The notes under the pieces: model-generated
Seen by the model: the letters and a program-made list of their open reading frames with translations, nothing else
Database searches by the model: none
What the model was told of the DNA's origin: nothing
Source of the DNA: Kibdelosporangium aridum
Lineage (GTDB): Bacteria > Actinomycetota > Actinomycetes > Mycobacteriales > Pseudonocardiaceae
Direction: 5' to 3'
Length of the DNA stretch: 64,000 nucleotides
Assembly: GCF_900176515.1 (NCBI RefSeq)
Contig: NZ_FWXV01000011.1
Span: 310,001-374,000 of the forward strand
Part shown: positions 1-7,893 of the stretch, in pieces
How positions within the stretch are numbered: position 1 is the first letter of the stretch
Layout: every line of letters begins with the position of its first letter
Made by a program: the position numbers and the translations under genes

Positions 1-1
1 G

Positions 2-1333
2 CTCGTACTGGGACTGGCGTGTGCCACCCAGGCGATGGTGGGCCTCGACATCGCCATCGTGAACGTGGCGCTGCCCTCGATCCAGCGAGACCTCGGCGTC
101 AGCCAAAGCAGTGTGCAGTGGGTTGTCGTCGCCTACGGCCTGCTCCTCGGCGGATTCCTTCTCGTCGGTGGCCGGATGACCGATTTGCTGGGACGACGCC
201 GCATCCTGCTCGCCGGTCTCGGCTTGTTCACTGCCGCATCGTTGCTGGCGGGCATGGCGCAGCACGGCGGCGTGCTGATCACAGCCCGTGGGCTGCAAGG
301 TCTGGGTGGCGCACTCGTGGCACCGGCAGCCTTGTCGCTGTTGGCCGTCACTTTCCGCGAAGGACGGGAACGCAATCGGGCCCTCGGTGTCTTCGGAGCA
401 GTCGGCGGAGTGGCCGGAACTGTCGGCGTTGTCGCGAGCGGTCTCATTGCCGCTGGCCCGGGCTGGCGGTGGGCGTTCTTCATCAACGTGCCCGTGGGCC
501 TCGTGCTCATCGCGCTCGCCATCACCTGCCTTGCTGCAGATCAGCCCCGTCGCCGTTCCGGGCGGCTTGACGTCGCGGGGGCGAGCACGGTGACCGGCGG
601 ACTGCTGACGTTCGTCTACGCACTTCACCATGCCTCGACCCACGGATGGACCTCTGCCTCCACGCTGGCGTGGTTCGTCGCGGCCGGCGTGCTGATAGCG
701 GCGTTCGTGCGGATCGAGAAGCGTTCGCCCGCCCCGCTCGTGCCGGCCAGTGCGCTGAGGCACCGCACGCTCGTCGCGGCGAACCTCACCGCGCTGCTCG
801 CGTTTGGCGCGTTCTTCTCGTTCATCTTCCTCGGATCGCTGTTGATGCAGCAGGAACTCGGCTACTCGTCAACGCAAACGGGTCTGGCGTGGCTGGCCAC
901 GACGGTGACCGAGTTCGTGACAGCCTCGATCGCCGGCCGCCTCGCGGCCGCCATGGGCGTCCGTCTCCTGCTGGGAACTGGCCTGACGCTGTTGACCGCC
1001 GCAATGGTGTGGCTTGCCCAGGTTCCCGCCGACGGCAACTACGTCACCGACCTGCTTCCAGCGTTCCTGCTCGCCGGACTCGGCTTCGGGCTTTGCGTGC
1101 CCTCGCTGCAAATCGGCGCGCTGTCCGGTGTCACCGAATCGGAATCAGGACTCGCCTCGGGCTTGATCGAAACGACGCGCGAGATCGGCGCCGCGGCAGG
1201 TGTTGCCGCCATATCAACAGTTCTCGTGGCCGGAACCGGTCTCGACGGCTTCCACACAGCGTTCGTCGCCATCGGAATCCTCGCCGGCCTCGGAGCCATC
1301 ACCGCGATAACCGGGTTTCGGCGCGCTGCTTGA
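2..1333 (+). CDS. MFS transporter, DHA2-type drug exporter (5' end outside window)
   Basis: Proton-driven multidrug exporter of the inner membrane. The frame is open from the first base of the window, so the gene starts upstream; the ATG at 35 is internal, because the preceding codons (LVLGLACATQA) already belong to the first membrane helix. The motif DIAIVNVALPSIQRDL and the loop GGRMTDLLGRRR (motif A) are typical of the 14-helix DHA2 branch, as is the hydrophobic alternation through the C-terminus. The substrate cannot be predicted. A strong hairpin follows the stop codon, so transcription probably ends before lgt. Confidence 0.9.
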   Translation, partial: LVLGLACATQAMVGLDIAIVNVALPSIQRDLGVSQSSVQWVVVAYGLLLGGFLLVGGRMTDLLGRRRILLAGLGLFTAASLLAGMAQHGGVLITARGLQGLGGALVAPAALSLLAVTFREGRERNRALGVFGAVGGVAGTVGVVASGLIAAGPGWRWAFFINVPVGLVLIALAITCLAADQPRRRSGRLDVAGASTVTGGLLTFVYALHHASTHGWTSASTLAWFVAAGVLIAAFVRIEKRSPAPLVPASALRHRTLVAANLTALLAFGAFFSFIFLGSLLMQQELGYSSTQTGLAWLATTVTEFVTASIAGRLAAAMGVRLLLGTGLTLLTAAMVWLAQVPADGNYVTDLLPAFLLAGLGFGLCVPSLQIGALSGVTESESGLASGLIETTREIGAAAGVAAISTVLVAGTGLDGFHTAFVAIGILAGLGAITAITGFRRAA

Positions 1334-1340
1334 TTCACCT

Positions 1341-1382
1341 CGAACGGTCCTGCCTCGCACACCATGTGGGCAGGACCGTTCG
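1341..1382 (+). terminator. Rho-independent-type hairpin after the MFS gene
   Basis: A perfect 14-bp inverted repeat (1341-1354 pairs with 1369-1382) starts 7 bp after the MFS stop codon. There is no clear T run, as is common in actinomycetes. It ends 3 bp before a GTG at 1386, which argues against using that GTG as the lgt start. Confidence 0.8.
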
Positions 1383-1448
1383 CACGTGAGTCTCTGGACA
1401 ACAACCATGTGCCCAAACCAGACCCTCAAGGGTTCGCCGACCGCTACG

Positions 1449-2459
1449 GTGAGCCCCGTGACCGCCTCGACTGCGTTTCTGGCGACCATCCCGAGCCCGC
1501 CGCAGGGTGTGTGGGAGATCGGTCCCTTCCCGATCCGCGCCTACGCACTGTTCACCATCATCGGGATCGTCGTGGCCATCTGGTGGGGCCAGAAGCGCCT
1601 GGAAGCCAGGGGTGGCGCTGCCGGGACAGTGGTCGACGTCGCCATGTTCGCCGTGCCGTTCGGCGTGATCGGCGGCCGGGTGTACCACGTGATCACCGAC
1701 TATCACCTGTACTTCGGCGAAGGCAAGGACCCGGTCCGCGCGCTGTACGTCTGGGAGGGCGGTCTCGGCATCTGGGGCGCGATCGCCCTCGGCGCGGTCG
1801 GCGCGTGGCTGGGCTGCAAACGTAAAGGCTTGCCGCTGCCGGTGTTCGCCGACGCGGTCGCTCCTGGTATCGCGGTCGCGCATGCGATCGCCCGGATCGG
1901 CAACTACTTCAACCAGGAGTTGTACGGCGCGCACACCACGCTGCCATGGGGCCTGGAGATCTACCAGCGCGTCAATGCCCGCGGCGAGGCCGATCAGCTC
2001 AACGGCATTTCCAACGGCATCCCGCTGCCGGAAAGCCCGGTGCACCCGACGTTCCTCTACGAACTGCTGTGGAACCTCGGTGTCGCCGCGCTTGTGGTGT
2101 ACGTGGACCGCAAGCAGCGCCTCGGTCACGGCCGAGCCTTCGCTCTGTACGTCGCGGCGTACACCCTGGGACGGACGTGGATCGAGCTGATGCGTACCGA
2201 CCCGGCGACGCCTGTGTTCGGCGTCCGGGTGAACGTGTGGGTCTCGATCCTGCTGTTCGTTGGCGCGCTGACCTACTTCTTCCTGGCTCGTAAGAAGGGC
2301 TCGCGCGAAGTCCTCGGCGAAACAGACAAGCCCACCGAGACCACGCCACCCTCTGACACCAAGCCTGACGACGGCCTCGACAACGGCAAGGAAAAGGCCA
2401 CGATCAACGCCAAGTCGACCACCCCGGACGTGACCCAAGAACCCCGTCCCGAGGACTGA
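1449..2459 (+). CDS. lgt: Prolipoprotein diacylglyceryl transferase
   Basis: Transfers diacylglycerol from phosphatidylglycerol to the lipobox cysteine of prolipoproteins, the first step of lipoprotein maturation in the cell membrane. About seven membrane helices are visible. The Lgt signature is present as ARIGNYFNQELYG, followed by HPTFLYELLWN and a late helix with GRTWIELMRTD. The last 60 residues are a polar, Thr/Lys/Asp-rich tail, usual in actinobacterial Lgt. I prefer the GTG at 1449 (protein begins MSPVTASTAF, 336 aa) because the in-frame GTG at 1386 lies against the terminator stem; neither has a strong ribosome binding site. Many lipoproteins in this window would be its substrates. 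Confidence 0.93.
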   Translation: MSPVTASTAFLATIPSPPQGVWEIGPFPIRAYALFTIIGIVVAIWWGQKRLEARGGAAGTVVDVAMFAVPFGVIGGRVYHVITDYHLYFGEGKDPVRALYVWEGGLGIWGAIALGAVGAWLGCKRKGLPLPVFADAVAPGIAVAHAIARIGNYFNQELYGAHTTLPWGLEIYQRVNARGEADQLNGISNGIPLPESPVHPTFLYELLWNLGVAALVVYVDRKQRLGHGRAFALYVAAYTLGRTWIELMRTDPATPVFGVRVNVWVSILLFVGALTYFFLARKKGSREVLGETDKPTETTPPSDTKPDDGLDNGKEKATINAKSTTPDVTQEPRPED

Positions 2460-2498
2460 CCCGCCGGAAATCCGCCCGCATCATCCACAAGAGACAGT

Positions 2499-2789
2499 TC
2501 AGAACAGGAAACTGCCGTGCGGGCCGTTGCGGATCGCGTTTTTCTGTTGCTCGTTGAAGTGCGTGTTCGGGTAGTTGTAGAAGGACGCGGACATCGGCGT
2601 GCCGTCGGTGTACGACGAGTCCGGCAGCCCGAAAGTGTGCCCGAGTTCGTGCACCATTCCGCCGTACCAACGGTTCAGTTTTTGCTTGTAGTACTGCTGC
2701 GCCTCGGCCATGACGCGCGCGATGCCGTCCGGATAGCGCTGGTCATACGGCACATCGTTGGGACGCAGCCAATACACCCGCACGGTCAA
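2499..2789 (-). pseudogene. Remnant of a secreted zinc metalloprotease-like gene
   Basis: An open frame of 96 codons joins two parts of what looks like one longer protein. The first part (VRVYWLRPNDVPYDQRYPDG and following) reads like the beginning of a secreted zinc-binding domain. It then runs directly into YGGMVHELGHTFGLPD, a zincin motif HExxHxxGLxD, and a short C-terminal tail. There is no signal peptide, the only start is a TTG, and an in-frame stop lies 30 bp upstream. I infer loss of both the N-terminus and the middle, giving a non-functional remnant. Its 5' end overlaps the opposing truncated glycosidase-like gene, marking a rearrangement breakpoint near 2790. Confidence 0.6.
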
Positions 2790-4572
2790 GCATGTGCCGA
2801 CGTGCAGTGGTGTAAGGCATCATCAGGCCCTCACCTCACTTCATTGGCCGAACCTCGTCCGGCTGACGCCGGTCGCCGACACGGTAGCGCCCGGTCAGAC
2901 TCGCAACCACGATTTCGTCGCGGCCATCGACCGGTTCGGGACGAACGTTTCCTACCCGTCGACTGCCACACTGACCTCGTCCGCGCCAGGCTATGACACG
3001 GCATACGGCCAGATGGCGGCGTTCTGGAACGGGCGCGTCAACGACACCGCGCAACCTGCGTTACCCAATCTGACGCTGCCGAACACCGGCCTGGCCCATC
3101 CGGGAACCGCACTGCGCAACGCTTATCGGGCCGGCACCGTGTACCACCTGATGATGCAGGTCGGCAAAGCCCCGTTCTCCGGCGCGAACAACTACGCCTG
3201 GCTGCTCAACCACGACATCCCCGGTGAGCTGGTCGCCCGGTTCACCACCGGTGACTTCTCCGACGCACAGAACCTGCTGCTCACCGGCCGCGCCTCGGAG
3301 CGTCCCGGCTTCCCGTCGGTGGGCGCGAACTGGTACTGGGACGGCGTGTGGAAGACGCCGTGGGCGTGGGCGGTCTATCTGATGAAGACCAATGACACGG
3401 CGTTCGTCAGCGAGTTCTTCAACGACAACCAGACTCAGTTCGGTCCGAGTCTGCGCACGATGATGCGCACCCACTTCGTGTCCCAATTGGACACCGACGG
3501 GACACTGAAGGCGAACTTCGACAACGACTCCACCGGAAAATGGATCCTGTCCAACTACTCAGCGCTGATCGGCCTTGCCGCGTACAAGTACATCGCGACG
3601 CGGATCGGGCAGACCGCCGAGGCGCAGTGGGCCCAGCAGGCGTACACCAGCCTGCACAACGCGTTGAACACCGTGATCGCCCGCAACCAGCAGGCAGGCG
3701 GGTTCAACTTCCTGCCCTGCGAAGTGCATCGGCCCAACACCGCGAACCGGTGCAACACGTACAACGACGCCAACTGGGCCCAGGCAGGCTGGTCCGGTCA
3801 GAACCAGTGGGACACCATGCTGATGGGCGGCGCGATGTCCGGCATCATCGGCGACCCGGCTCAACTCGACCGGATGTACGCCTGGGGTTACAACCGGCTG
3901 GCCGGCCGCGTCCCATTCCCGTCCATGGGTTCCTTTCCCGGCTACAGCACCGGATACAACACCGCGTACGCCGAGGGCGGGCTCTACGCCAACCAGTACC
4001 GCGACCTGGCCATCACCAGCTACGCCTGGCAGATCCAGAACACCACCGGCGGCCCGAACGCCTGGTGGGAAGCCAACGGCAGCGGCCCAAGCCCCAGCAA
4101 CATCTGGGCAGGCAACCACGCCGGGCCACAGTTCGGCGCGATCCCCTACGCCTGGCCCATCGCCCACCAGCAACTCGCCCTGATCCGTGCCATCGCCGCC
4201 GAAGGCCTCACCGCCACCGGCAGCGGGCCGTTCACGTACAGCAAGCCGCTCTACATCGGCCGAGGCATTCCCGACACCTGGATCGCCCCCGGCCAGACCG
4301 TGGCAGTCAACAACATCACGTCCTCCTACAACATCACCACTGGCGCCCGCTCCACCTATGGGGTTTCACTGTCCACCACGCGCCCCAGCACCGGTCGGGT
4401 GATCACCGTCAGCCTGACCGGCACTCTGCCCGGCGGTCCGGTTTTCCTTCAACTGCCCGTCTTCGCCAGCTCCACGGTGACGAGCGTGGCAGGCGGGACC
4501 TACAACTCCTCCAGCCGGACGGTGACGGTGACACCAGGGAGCAGCCAGATCACGATCACCCTCAACAACTGA
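2758..4572 (+). CDS. Glycoside hydrolase-like (alpha/alpha-barrel) protein, N-terminally truncated
   Basis: 604-codon frame. From about residue 35 (PNLVRLTPVADTVAPGQTRNHDF) it reads as a normal secreted glycosidase of the alpha/alpha-toroid type. Tryptophan- and tyrosine-rich helices (NWYWDGVWKTPWAWAVYLM, NQWDTMLMGGAM) suggest a sugar-binding barrel, and a beta-rich C-terminal domain covers about residues 500-604. The family was not identified. The first 30 or so residues are antisense to the metalloprotease remnant, have no signal peptide and look foreign, so the original N-terminus and export signal are probably lost. Without export it is unlikely to be functional. The 3' end is intact and is followed by a good terminator. 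Confidence 0.6.
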   Translation: MGRSQYTRTVKHVPTCSGVRHHQALTSLHWPNLVRLTPVADTVAPGQTRNHDFVAAIDRFGTNVSYPSTATLTSSAPGYDTAYGQMAAFWNGRVNDTAQPALPNLTLPNTGLAHPGTALRNAYRAGTVYHLMMQVGKAPFSGANNYAWLLNHDIPGELVARFTTGDFSDAQNLLLTGRASERPGFPSVGANWYWDGVWKTPWAWAVYLMKTNDTAFVSEFFNDNQTQFGPSLRTMMRTHFVSQLDTDGTLKANFDNDSTGKWILSNYSALIGLAAYKYIATRIGQTAEAQWAQQAYTSLHNALNTVIARNQQAGGFNFLPCEVHRPNTANRCNTYNDANWAQAGWSGQNQWDTMLMGGAMSGIIGDPAQLDRMYAWGYNRLAGRVPFPSMGSFPGYSTGYNTAYAEGGLYANQYRDLAITSYAWQIQNTTGGPNAWWEANGSGPSPSNIWAGNHAGPQFGAIPYAWPIAHQQLALIRAIAAEGLTATGSGPFTYSKPLYIGRGIPDTWIAPGQTVAVNNITSSYNITTGARSTYGVSLSTTRPSTGRVITVSLTGTLPGGPVFLQLPVFASSTVTSVAGGTYNSSSRTVTVTPGSSQITITLNN

Positions 4573-4577
4573 CCTGC

Positions 4578-4613
4578 CCTGCTCACGGTCGCCCATCGAC
4601 GACCGTGAGCAGG
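4578..4613 (+). terminator. Hairpin after the truncated glycosidase gene
   Basis: A perfect 14-bp stem (4578-4591 with 4600-4613) and an 8-nt loop begin 6 bp after the stop codon, followed by a short TTT. Confidence 0.8.
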
Positions 4614-4692
4614 TTTGCCACCGGCTACGTTGACCGCCGATGCCAAGAGCGAGCGTGACTGGCTGACCCCGGCCCTGTCCTGACCGAGTGCA

Positions 4693-4726
4693 CCAGGCCC
4701 GGTGCGCCACGCGACACCGGGCCTGG
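4693..4726 (-). terminator. Hairpin after the monooxygenase gene
   Basis: A perfect 12-bp stem (4693-4704 with 4715-4726) and a 10-nt loop lie immediately beyond the stop codon of the minus-strand monooxygenase gene. Confidence 0.8.
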
Positions 4727-4727
4727 C

Positions 4728-5891
4728 TCATACCGGGGTGCTCGTTGGATCCACGACACCCAACGGTCGCACGGCCGGCATGACCTCGGCGCTGAACAAC
4801 TCCATGCCATGAACCGTCTGTTCGTGCGTCATGCCGCCGAGCGCGAACAACCCGATGAGCTGGCCGAAGCCGAGTTCGTCGTGCAGCTCACGCAACCGGG
4901 CCGTCACCGTCTCCGGGCTCCCGACGACCGCGTACCCCTCAGCCAGCAATTCCTCATAGGACAGTTCGGCGAACGGCTTCATCCCGGCCATCAGCAGGCC
5001 ACGCAACGACGAGGGCGTCATGTACCCCGGCGGGTACACCAGCTCGAACCCCTGCTTGAGTCCTTTGTGGAACAGCCACATCAGGTGCTTGCGGGCTTCC
5101 CGGTGTGCCTCGTCGTCGCTGTCGGCGACGTAGATCGGGATGGACAGCGCGATCTTTTCCGGATCGGGCACGTAGCCCAGTTCCCCGGCGGCTTGGCGGT
5201 ATCCGTCGAACCAGCGCCGGACGACGCGCGTCGGCGCGTAGACCGACATGTAGGTGTAGCGGCGTTCGGCGACGAACCGCATCGTCTCGGTGCTGCCCGC
5301 GCCCGGGATGTAGATCGGCGGGTGCGGTTGCTGCAACGGCCGGGGCCAGACGTTGACGTAGCGGTATTCGTAGTTCGGGCTGATCCACTGGAACATCTCG
5401 TCCGACGTCCACGCCTTGATGATCAGGTCGTGTGCCTCGGTGAACCGGTCGCGTGACCGCGTCGGGTTGACGCTGTGGGCGAAGTACTCCCAGCCGATCC
5501 CGCGGACGAACCCGGACACGACCCGCCCGTCGGTCAGGTGGTCGAGCATGGCGATCTCCTCCGCCACGCGCAGGGGATTGCCGCGGATGCCGATCGCGTT
5601 GCCCAGCACCATGATCCGTGCCTGCTGCGTGCGCCGGGCGAGGGCGGCGGCCATGATGTTGGGCGAGGGCATCAGTCCGTAGGCACTCTGGTGGTGTTCG
5701 TTGACGGCGATCCCGTCGAACCCGAGCCGCTCGGCGTACTCGAGCTCGTCCAGGTAACGGTGGTAGAGCCGATGCCCGGCCTCGCGGTCGAAGTGCTTGT
5801 TCGGGAACGTGAGGGACGGCGACGGGTACTTCTCGTCGAAGTCGTCGGGCAGGTACGGGTAGGGCATCAGGTGGAAGAAGACGAACTTCAC
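4728..5891 (-). CDS. LLM-class flavin-dependent oxidoreductase (luciferase-like)
   Basis: 387-aa monooxygenase of the bacterial-luciferase fold, expected to use FMNH2 or F420H2. It opens with a beta-strand MKFVFFHLMPYPYLP, and the segments GFDGIAVNEHHQSAYGL and GRVVSGFVRGIGWEY are diagnostic for the family (the EHH pair and the phosphate loop). The GTG start overlaps the stop codon of the upstream alpha/beta hydrolase by 4 bp (GTGA), so the two are translationally coupled. Such monooxygenase/hydrolase pairs often oxidise and then hydrolyse a small organic substrate; the actual substrate is unknown. The divergent AraC-type gene is the likely regulator. Confidence 0.9.
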   Translation of the reverse strand: MKFVFFHLMPYPYLPDDFDEKYPSPSLTFPNKHFDREAGHRLYHRYLDELEYAERLGFDGIAVNEHHQSAYGLMPSPNIMAAALARRTQQARIMVLGNAIGIRGNPLRVAEEIAMLDHLTDGRVVSGFVRGIGWEYFAHSVNPTRSRDRFTEAHDLIIKAWTSDEMFQWISPNYEYRYVNVWPRPLQQPHPPIYIPGAGSTETMRFVAERRYTYMSVYAPTRVVRRWFDGYRQAAGELGYVPDPEKIALSIPIYVADSDDEAHREARKHLMWLFHKGLKQGFELVYPPGYMTPSSLRGLLMAGMKPFAELSYEELLAEGYAVVGSPETVTARLRELHDELGFGQLIGLFALGGMTHEQTVHGMELFSAEVMPAVRPLGVVDPTSTPV

Positions 5892-6679
5892 CGGCTCACC
5901 CCGTTCAGCTCGGCGGCCAGGAACTCACTGGTGACCGCGGCGAATTCGGCCGGGCGTTCGAAGTACATGGCGTGCCCGCAGTCCTCGACCACGGTGAAAT
6001 CGGCGTGCGGGATCAACTCCGCGTACCGGTGGCCGTGCGCGATAGGAATCAACCTGTCGTCGGACGGCCAGACCACTTGGGTGCGTGCGGTGATGCGGTG
6101 CAGTCTGCGCTCCAGCTTCGGGTTGCACAGGAACGGAGTCCACGCGAACCGGGCGAGTGCCGTCATGTCGCGGTAGCCCGCCAGTATCGCGTCGATGTCG
6201 GGCTCGGCAGGAAACATTCCTGCGGCTTTGGCCGGACCGTGGAACAGCGCAGCGACCAGCTGTTGTGGCGTCATCAGGAACAAGTCCGCGATCGGGTGCC
6301 CGGGAAGCCGCAGCCCAGCCGGGCTGAGCAGAACCATCGAGCCCACAGCGTGTGGAGCGGCCACGGCCAGCTCGGCGGCGAGCCAACCACCGAAGGACGC
6401 ACCCACGACGTTCGGCCGGTCCAACCCGAGCCGCTCGATGACGTCGAGGTAGTGGTACACGAGATCGTCCATTCCTTCGATCTCGGCCAGGTCGTCGGAC
6501 CCGCCGAAACCGGGATGGTCGGGCGCGAACACCTCGAACCGGCGGGCGAGCAGCTCGTGGAACTCGTGCCACTGGCCTGCGCCACCAGCGGCGTGCAGGA
6601 AAAGCAGAGGTGGGCCGTCGCCGCCGCGCAGCACCTGTACGCGGCCACCGGGAAAGTCCAGATGTTCGGTCTTCGACAT
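5888..6679 (-). CDS. Alpha/beta-fold hydrolase
   Basis: 263-aa hydrolase resembling ring-cleavage-product (meta-cleavage) hydrolases and esterases. Visible are the oxyanion region LLFLHAAGGAGQW, the nucleophile elbow GASFGGW, an acidic residue in SDDRLIPIAHG and the catalytic histidine in DCGHAMYFERP. I start it at the ATG at 6679 (protein begins MSKTEHLDF) because GGAGG sits about 8 nt upstream; the frame is open further upstream but lacks conserved sequence. It is the first gene of a two-gene operon with the luciferase-like monooxygenase and is divergent from the AraC-type regulator. Confidence 0.88.
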   Translation of the reverse strand: MSKTEHLDFPGGRVQVLRGGDGPPLLFLHAAGGAGQWHEFHELLARRFEVFAPDHPGFGGSDDLAEIEGMDDLVYHYLDVIERLGLDRPNVVGASFGGWLAAELAVAAPHAVGSMVLLSPAGLRLPGHPIADLFLMTPQQLVAALFHGPAKAAGMFPAEPDIDAILAGYRDMTALARFAWTPFLCNPKLERRLHRITARTQVVWPSDDRLIPIAHGHRYAELIPHADFTVVEDCGHAMYFERPAEFAAVTSEFLAAELNGVSR

Positions 6680-6740
6680 CCCCCACCTCCGCATTCGCGC
6701 CGGCGCAACGACCCTAGAAGGTGCCTGAACACCTCGACGA

Positions 6741-6773
6741 GCCACTTTCCGCACTGTCGGGCCAGTTTCCGCA
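6741..6773. promoter_or_regulatory. Tandem direct repeat, likely AraC-type operator
   Basis: Two 13-bp copies, gccactttccgca (6741-6753) and gccagtttccgca (6761-6773), differ at one base and are spaced 20 bp start to start, about two helical turns. They lie between the divergent hydrolase and AraC-type genes, a typical geometry for binding by an AraC-family dimer. Confidence 0.6.
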
Positions 6774-6844
6774 TCGAACACTTGACCTTGCTCGCACGCA
6801 GCCTCGATCCTGCTAGCCAGACGTCAGTCCGGGCGGAGGTGACG

Positions 6845-7822
6845 ATGGGCGACATCGACGTTCCGTACGCCCTGTCGATCCACACCGATGACCCTTTCGA
6901 AGCACGGGTCCGGACGCAGGAATTCCTGGGCTGTGCGCATCGGATGACGGTGCTGGACCGCGACCGTCCGTTCCTGGCTCGCGTACGGCATCGATCGATG
7001 AACGGGCTCGGCCTGATGTCCTCGGTGTACGGCTCGGCGGTGGAAATCGGCTGCTCTCCCCCGATCCACCTGGTGACGGTGAACTTCGTGCACGGCGGCC
7101 AGATGTTCGTCGACGACGGCGGAGCCACCACGGTCGCGGATCCCGGCCGCGGCGCCGTGTTCTGTTTCCACGAAGAGCTCACCATGCGGTGGAGCCCCGG
7201 GATGCGGCAGTTGATGCTGACCATCGACAAATCCATGATCGAGAGGCACCTGCGCACGCTGCTGGACACCGCGCCGCACGAGCCAGTGCGCTTCACCGGC
7301 GAGGTGGACCTCGCTGACGGCGGCCAAGGCATCGTGGCCGCGGTGGGGACTTTCCAGCGGGCACTGGAACTGTGCGGCAAACAAGGGCCGCCACCCGTAC
7401 TGGCCGCGGAGATCGAGCACGGCATCCTGACCGCGCTGCTGCTCGGTCAGCCGAACAACTACACCGACCGGATCTTCGGTGCTCGTACACTGCCCGCGCC
7501 CAGGGTCGTCCGGCGTGTCACCGAACTCATCGACTCAGCGCCGCAAACCGCTTTCACGGTCGCGGACCTCGCTGCGTTCGCTGGCGTCAGCGCGCGCTCG
7601 CTGCACGCTGCGTTCCGCAGGCAACTGGGCTCGACACCCATGTCCTACGTACGCAAGCGCCGTCTGGAACACGCGCACGACGAGCTGCTCAGCCTCGATC
7701 CCGCTGCTGGGATCAAGGTCATCGACGTGGCACTGCGCCACGGGTTCACCCATGCTGGCCGGTTCGCCGCTGCCTACCGTGCACGCTTCGGCGAGTCGCC
7801 GTCCGCCACGTTGCGACGTTGA
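6845..7822 (+). CDS. AraC-family transcriptional regulator
   Basis: 325-aa regulator. The N-terminal half (about residues 15-190) matches the cupin-like ligand domain of AraC_binding_2 type; the C-terminal 100 residues hold two helix-turn-helix units (FTVADLAAFAGVSARSLHAAFRRQLG, then VIDVALRHGFTHAGRFAAAYRARFGESP). The ATG at 6845 is preceded by GGAGGTG at good spacing. It is divergent from the monooxygenase/hydrolase operon and probably controls it through the repeats at 6741-6773. The inducer is unknown. Regulators of this type often respond to aromatic or aliphatic substrates. Confidence 0.88.
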   Translation: MGDIDVPYALSIHTDDPFEARVRTQEFLGCAHRMTVLDRDRPFLARVRHRSMNGLGLMSSVYGSAVEIGCSPPIHLVTVNFVHGGQMFVDDGGATTVADPGRGAVFCFHEELTMRWSPGMRQLMLTIDKSMIERHLRTLLDTAPHEPVRFTGEVDLADGGQGIVAAVGTFQRALELCGKQGPPPVLAAEIEHGILTALLLGQPNNYTDRIFGARTLPAPRVVRRVTELIDSAPQTAFTVADLAAFAGVSARSLHAAFRRQLGSTPMSYVRKRRLEHAHDELLSLDPAAGIKVIDVALRHGFTHAGRFAAAYRARFGESPSATLRR

Positions 7823-7857
7823 CGGCCCGTCACGGTCTGCTCAATACTGGCTCGAAG

Positions 7858-7871
7858 TGTTAGCGCTAACG
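7858..7871. promoter_or_regulatory. LacI-type palindromic operator upstream of the GH84-GH43 operon
   Basis: Sequence TGTTAGCGCTAACG contains the perfect 12-bp palindrome GTTAGCGCTAAC (7859-7870), 23 bp upstream of the GH84 start. It matches 13 of 14 bases of the palindrome at 18087-18100. The central GCGC with flanking inverted arms is characteristic of LacI-family sugar repressors. Confidence 0.7.
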
Positions 7872-7893
7872 CTGCCGCGGGCGAGGAGATCGC

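Noticed and set aside
1386-1448. Upstream GTG start for lgt
   Set aside because: It lies 3 bp from a strong terminator stem, and the extra 21 residues do not resemble any Lgt N-terminus.
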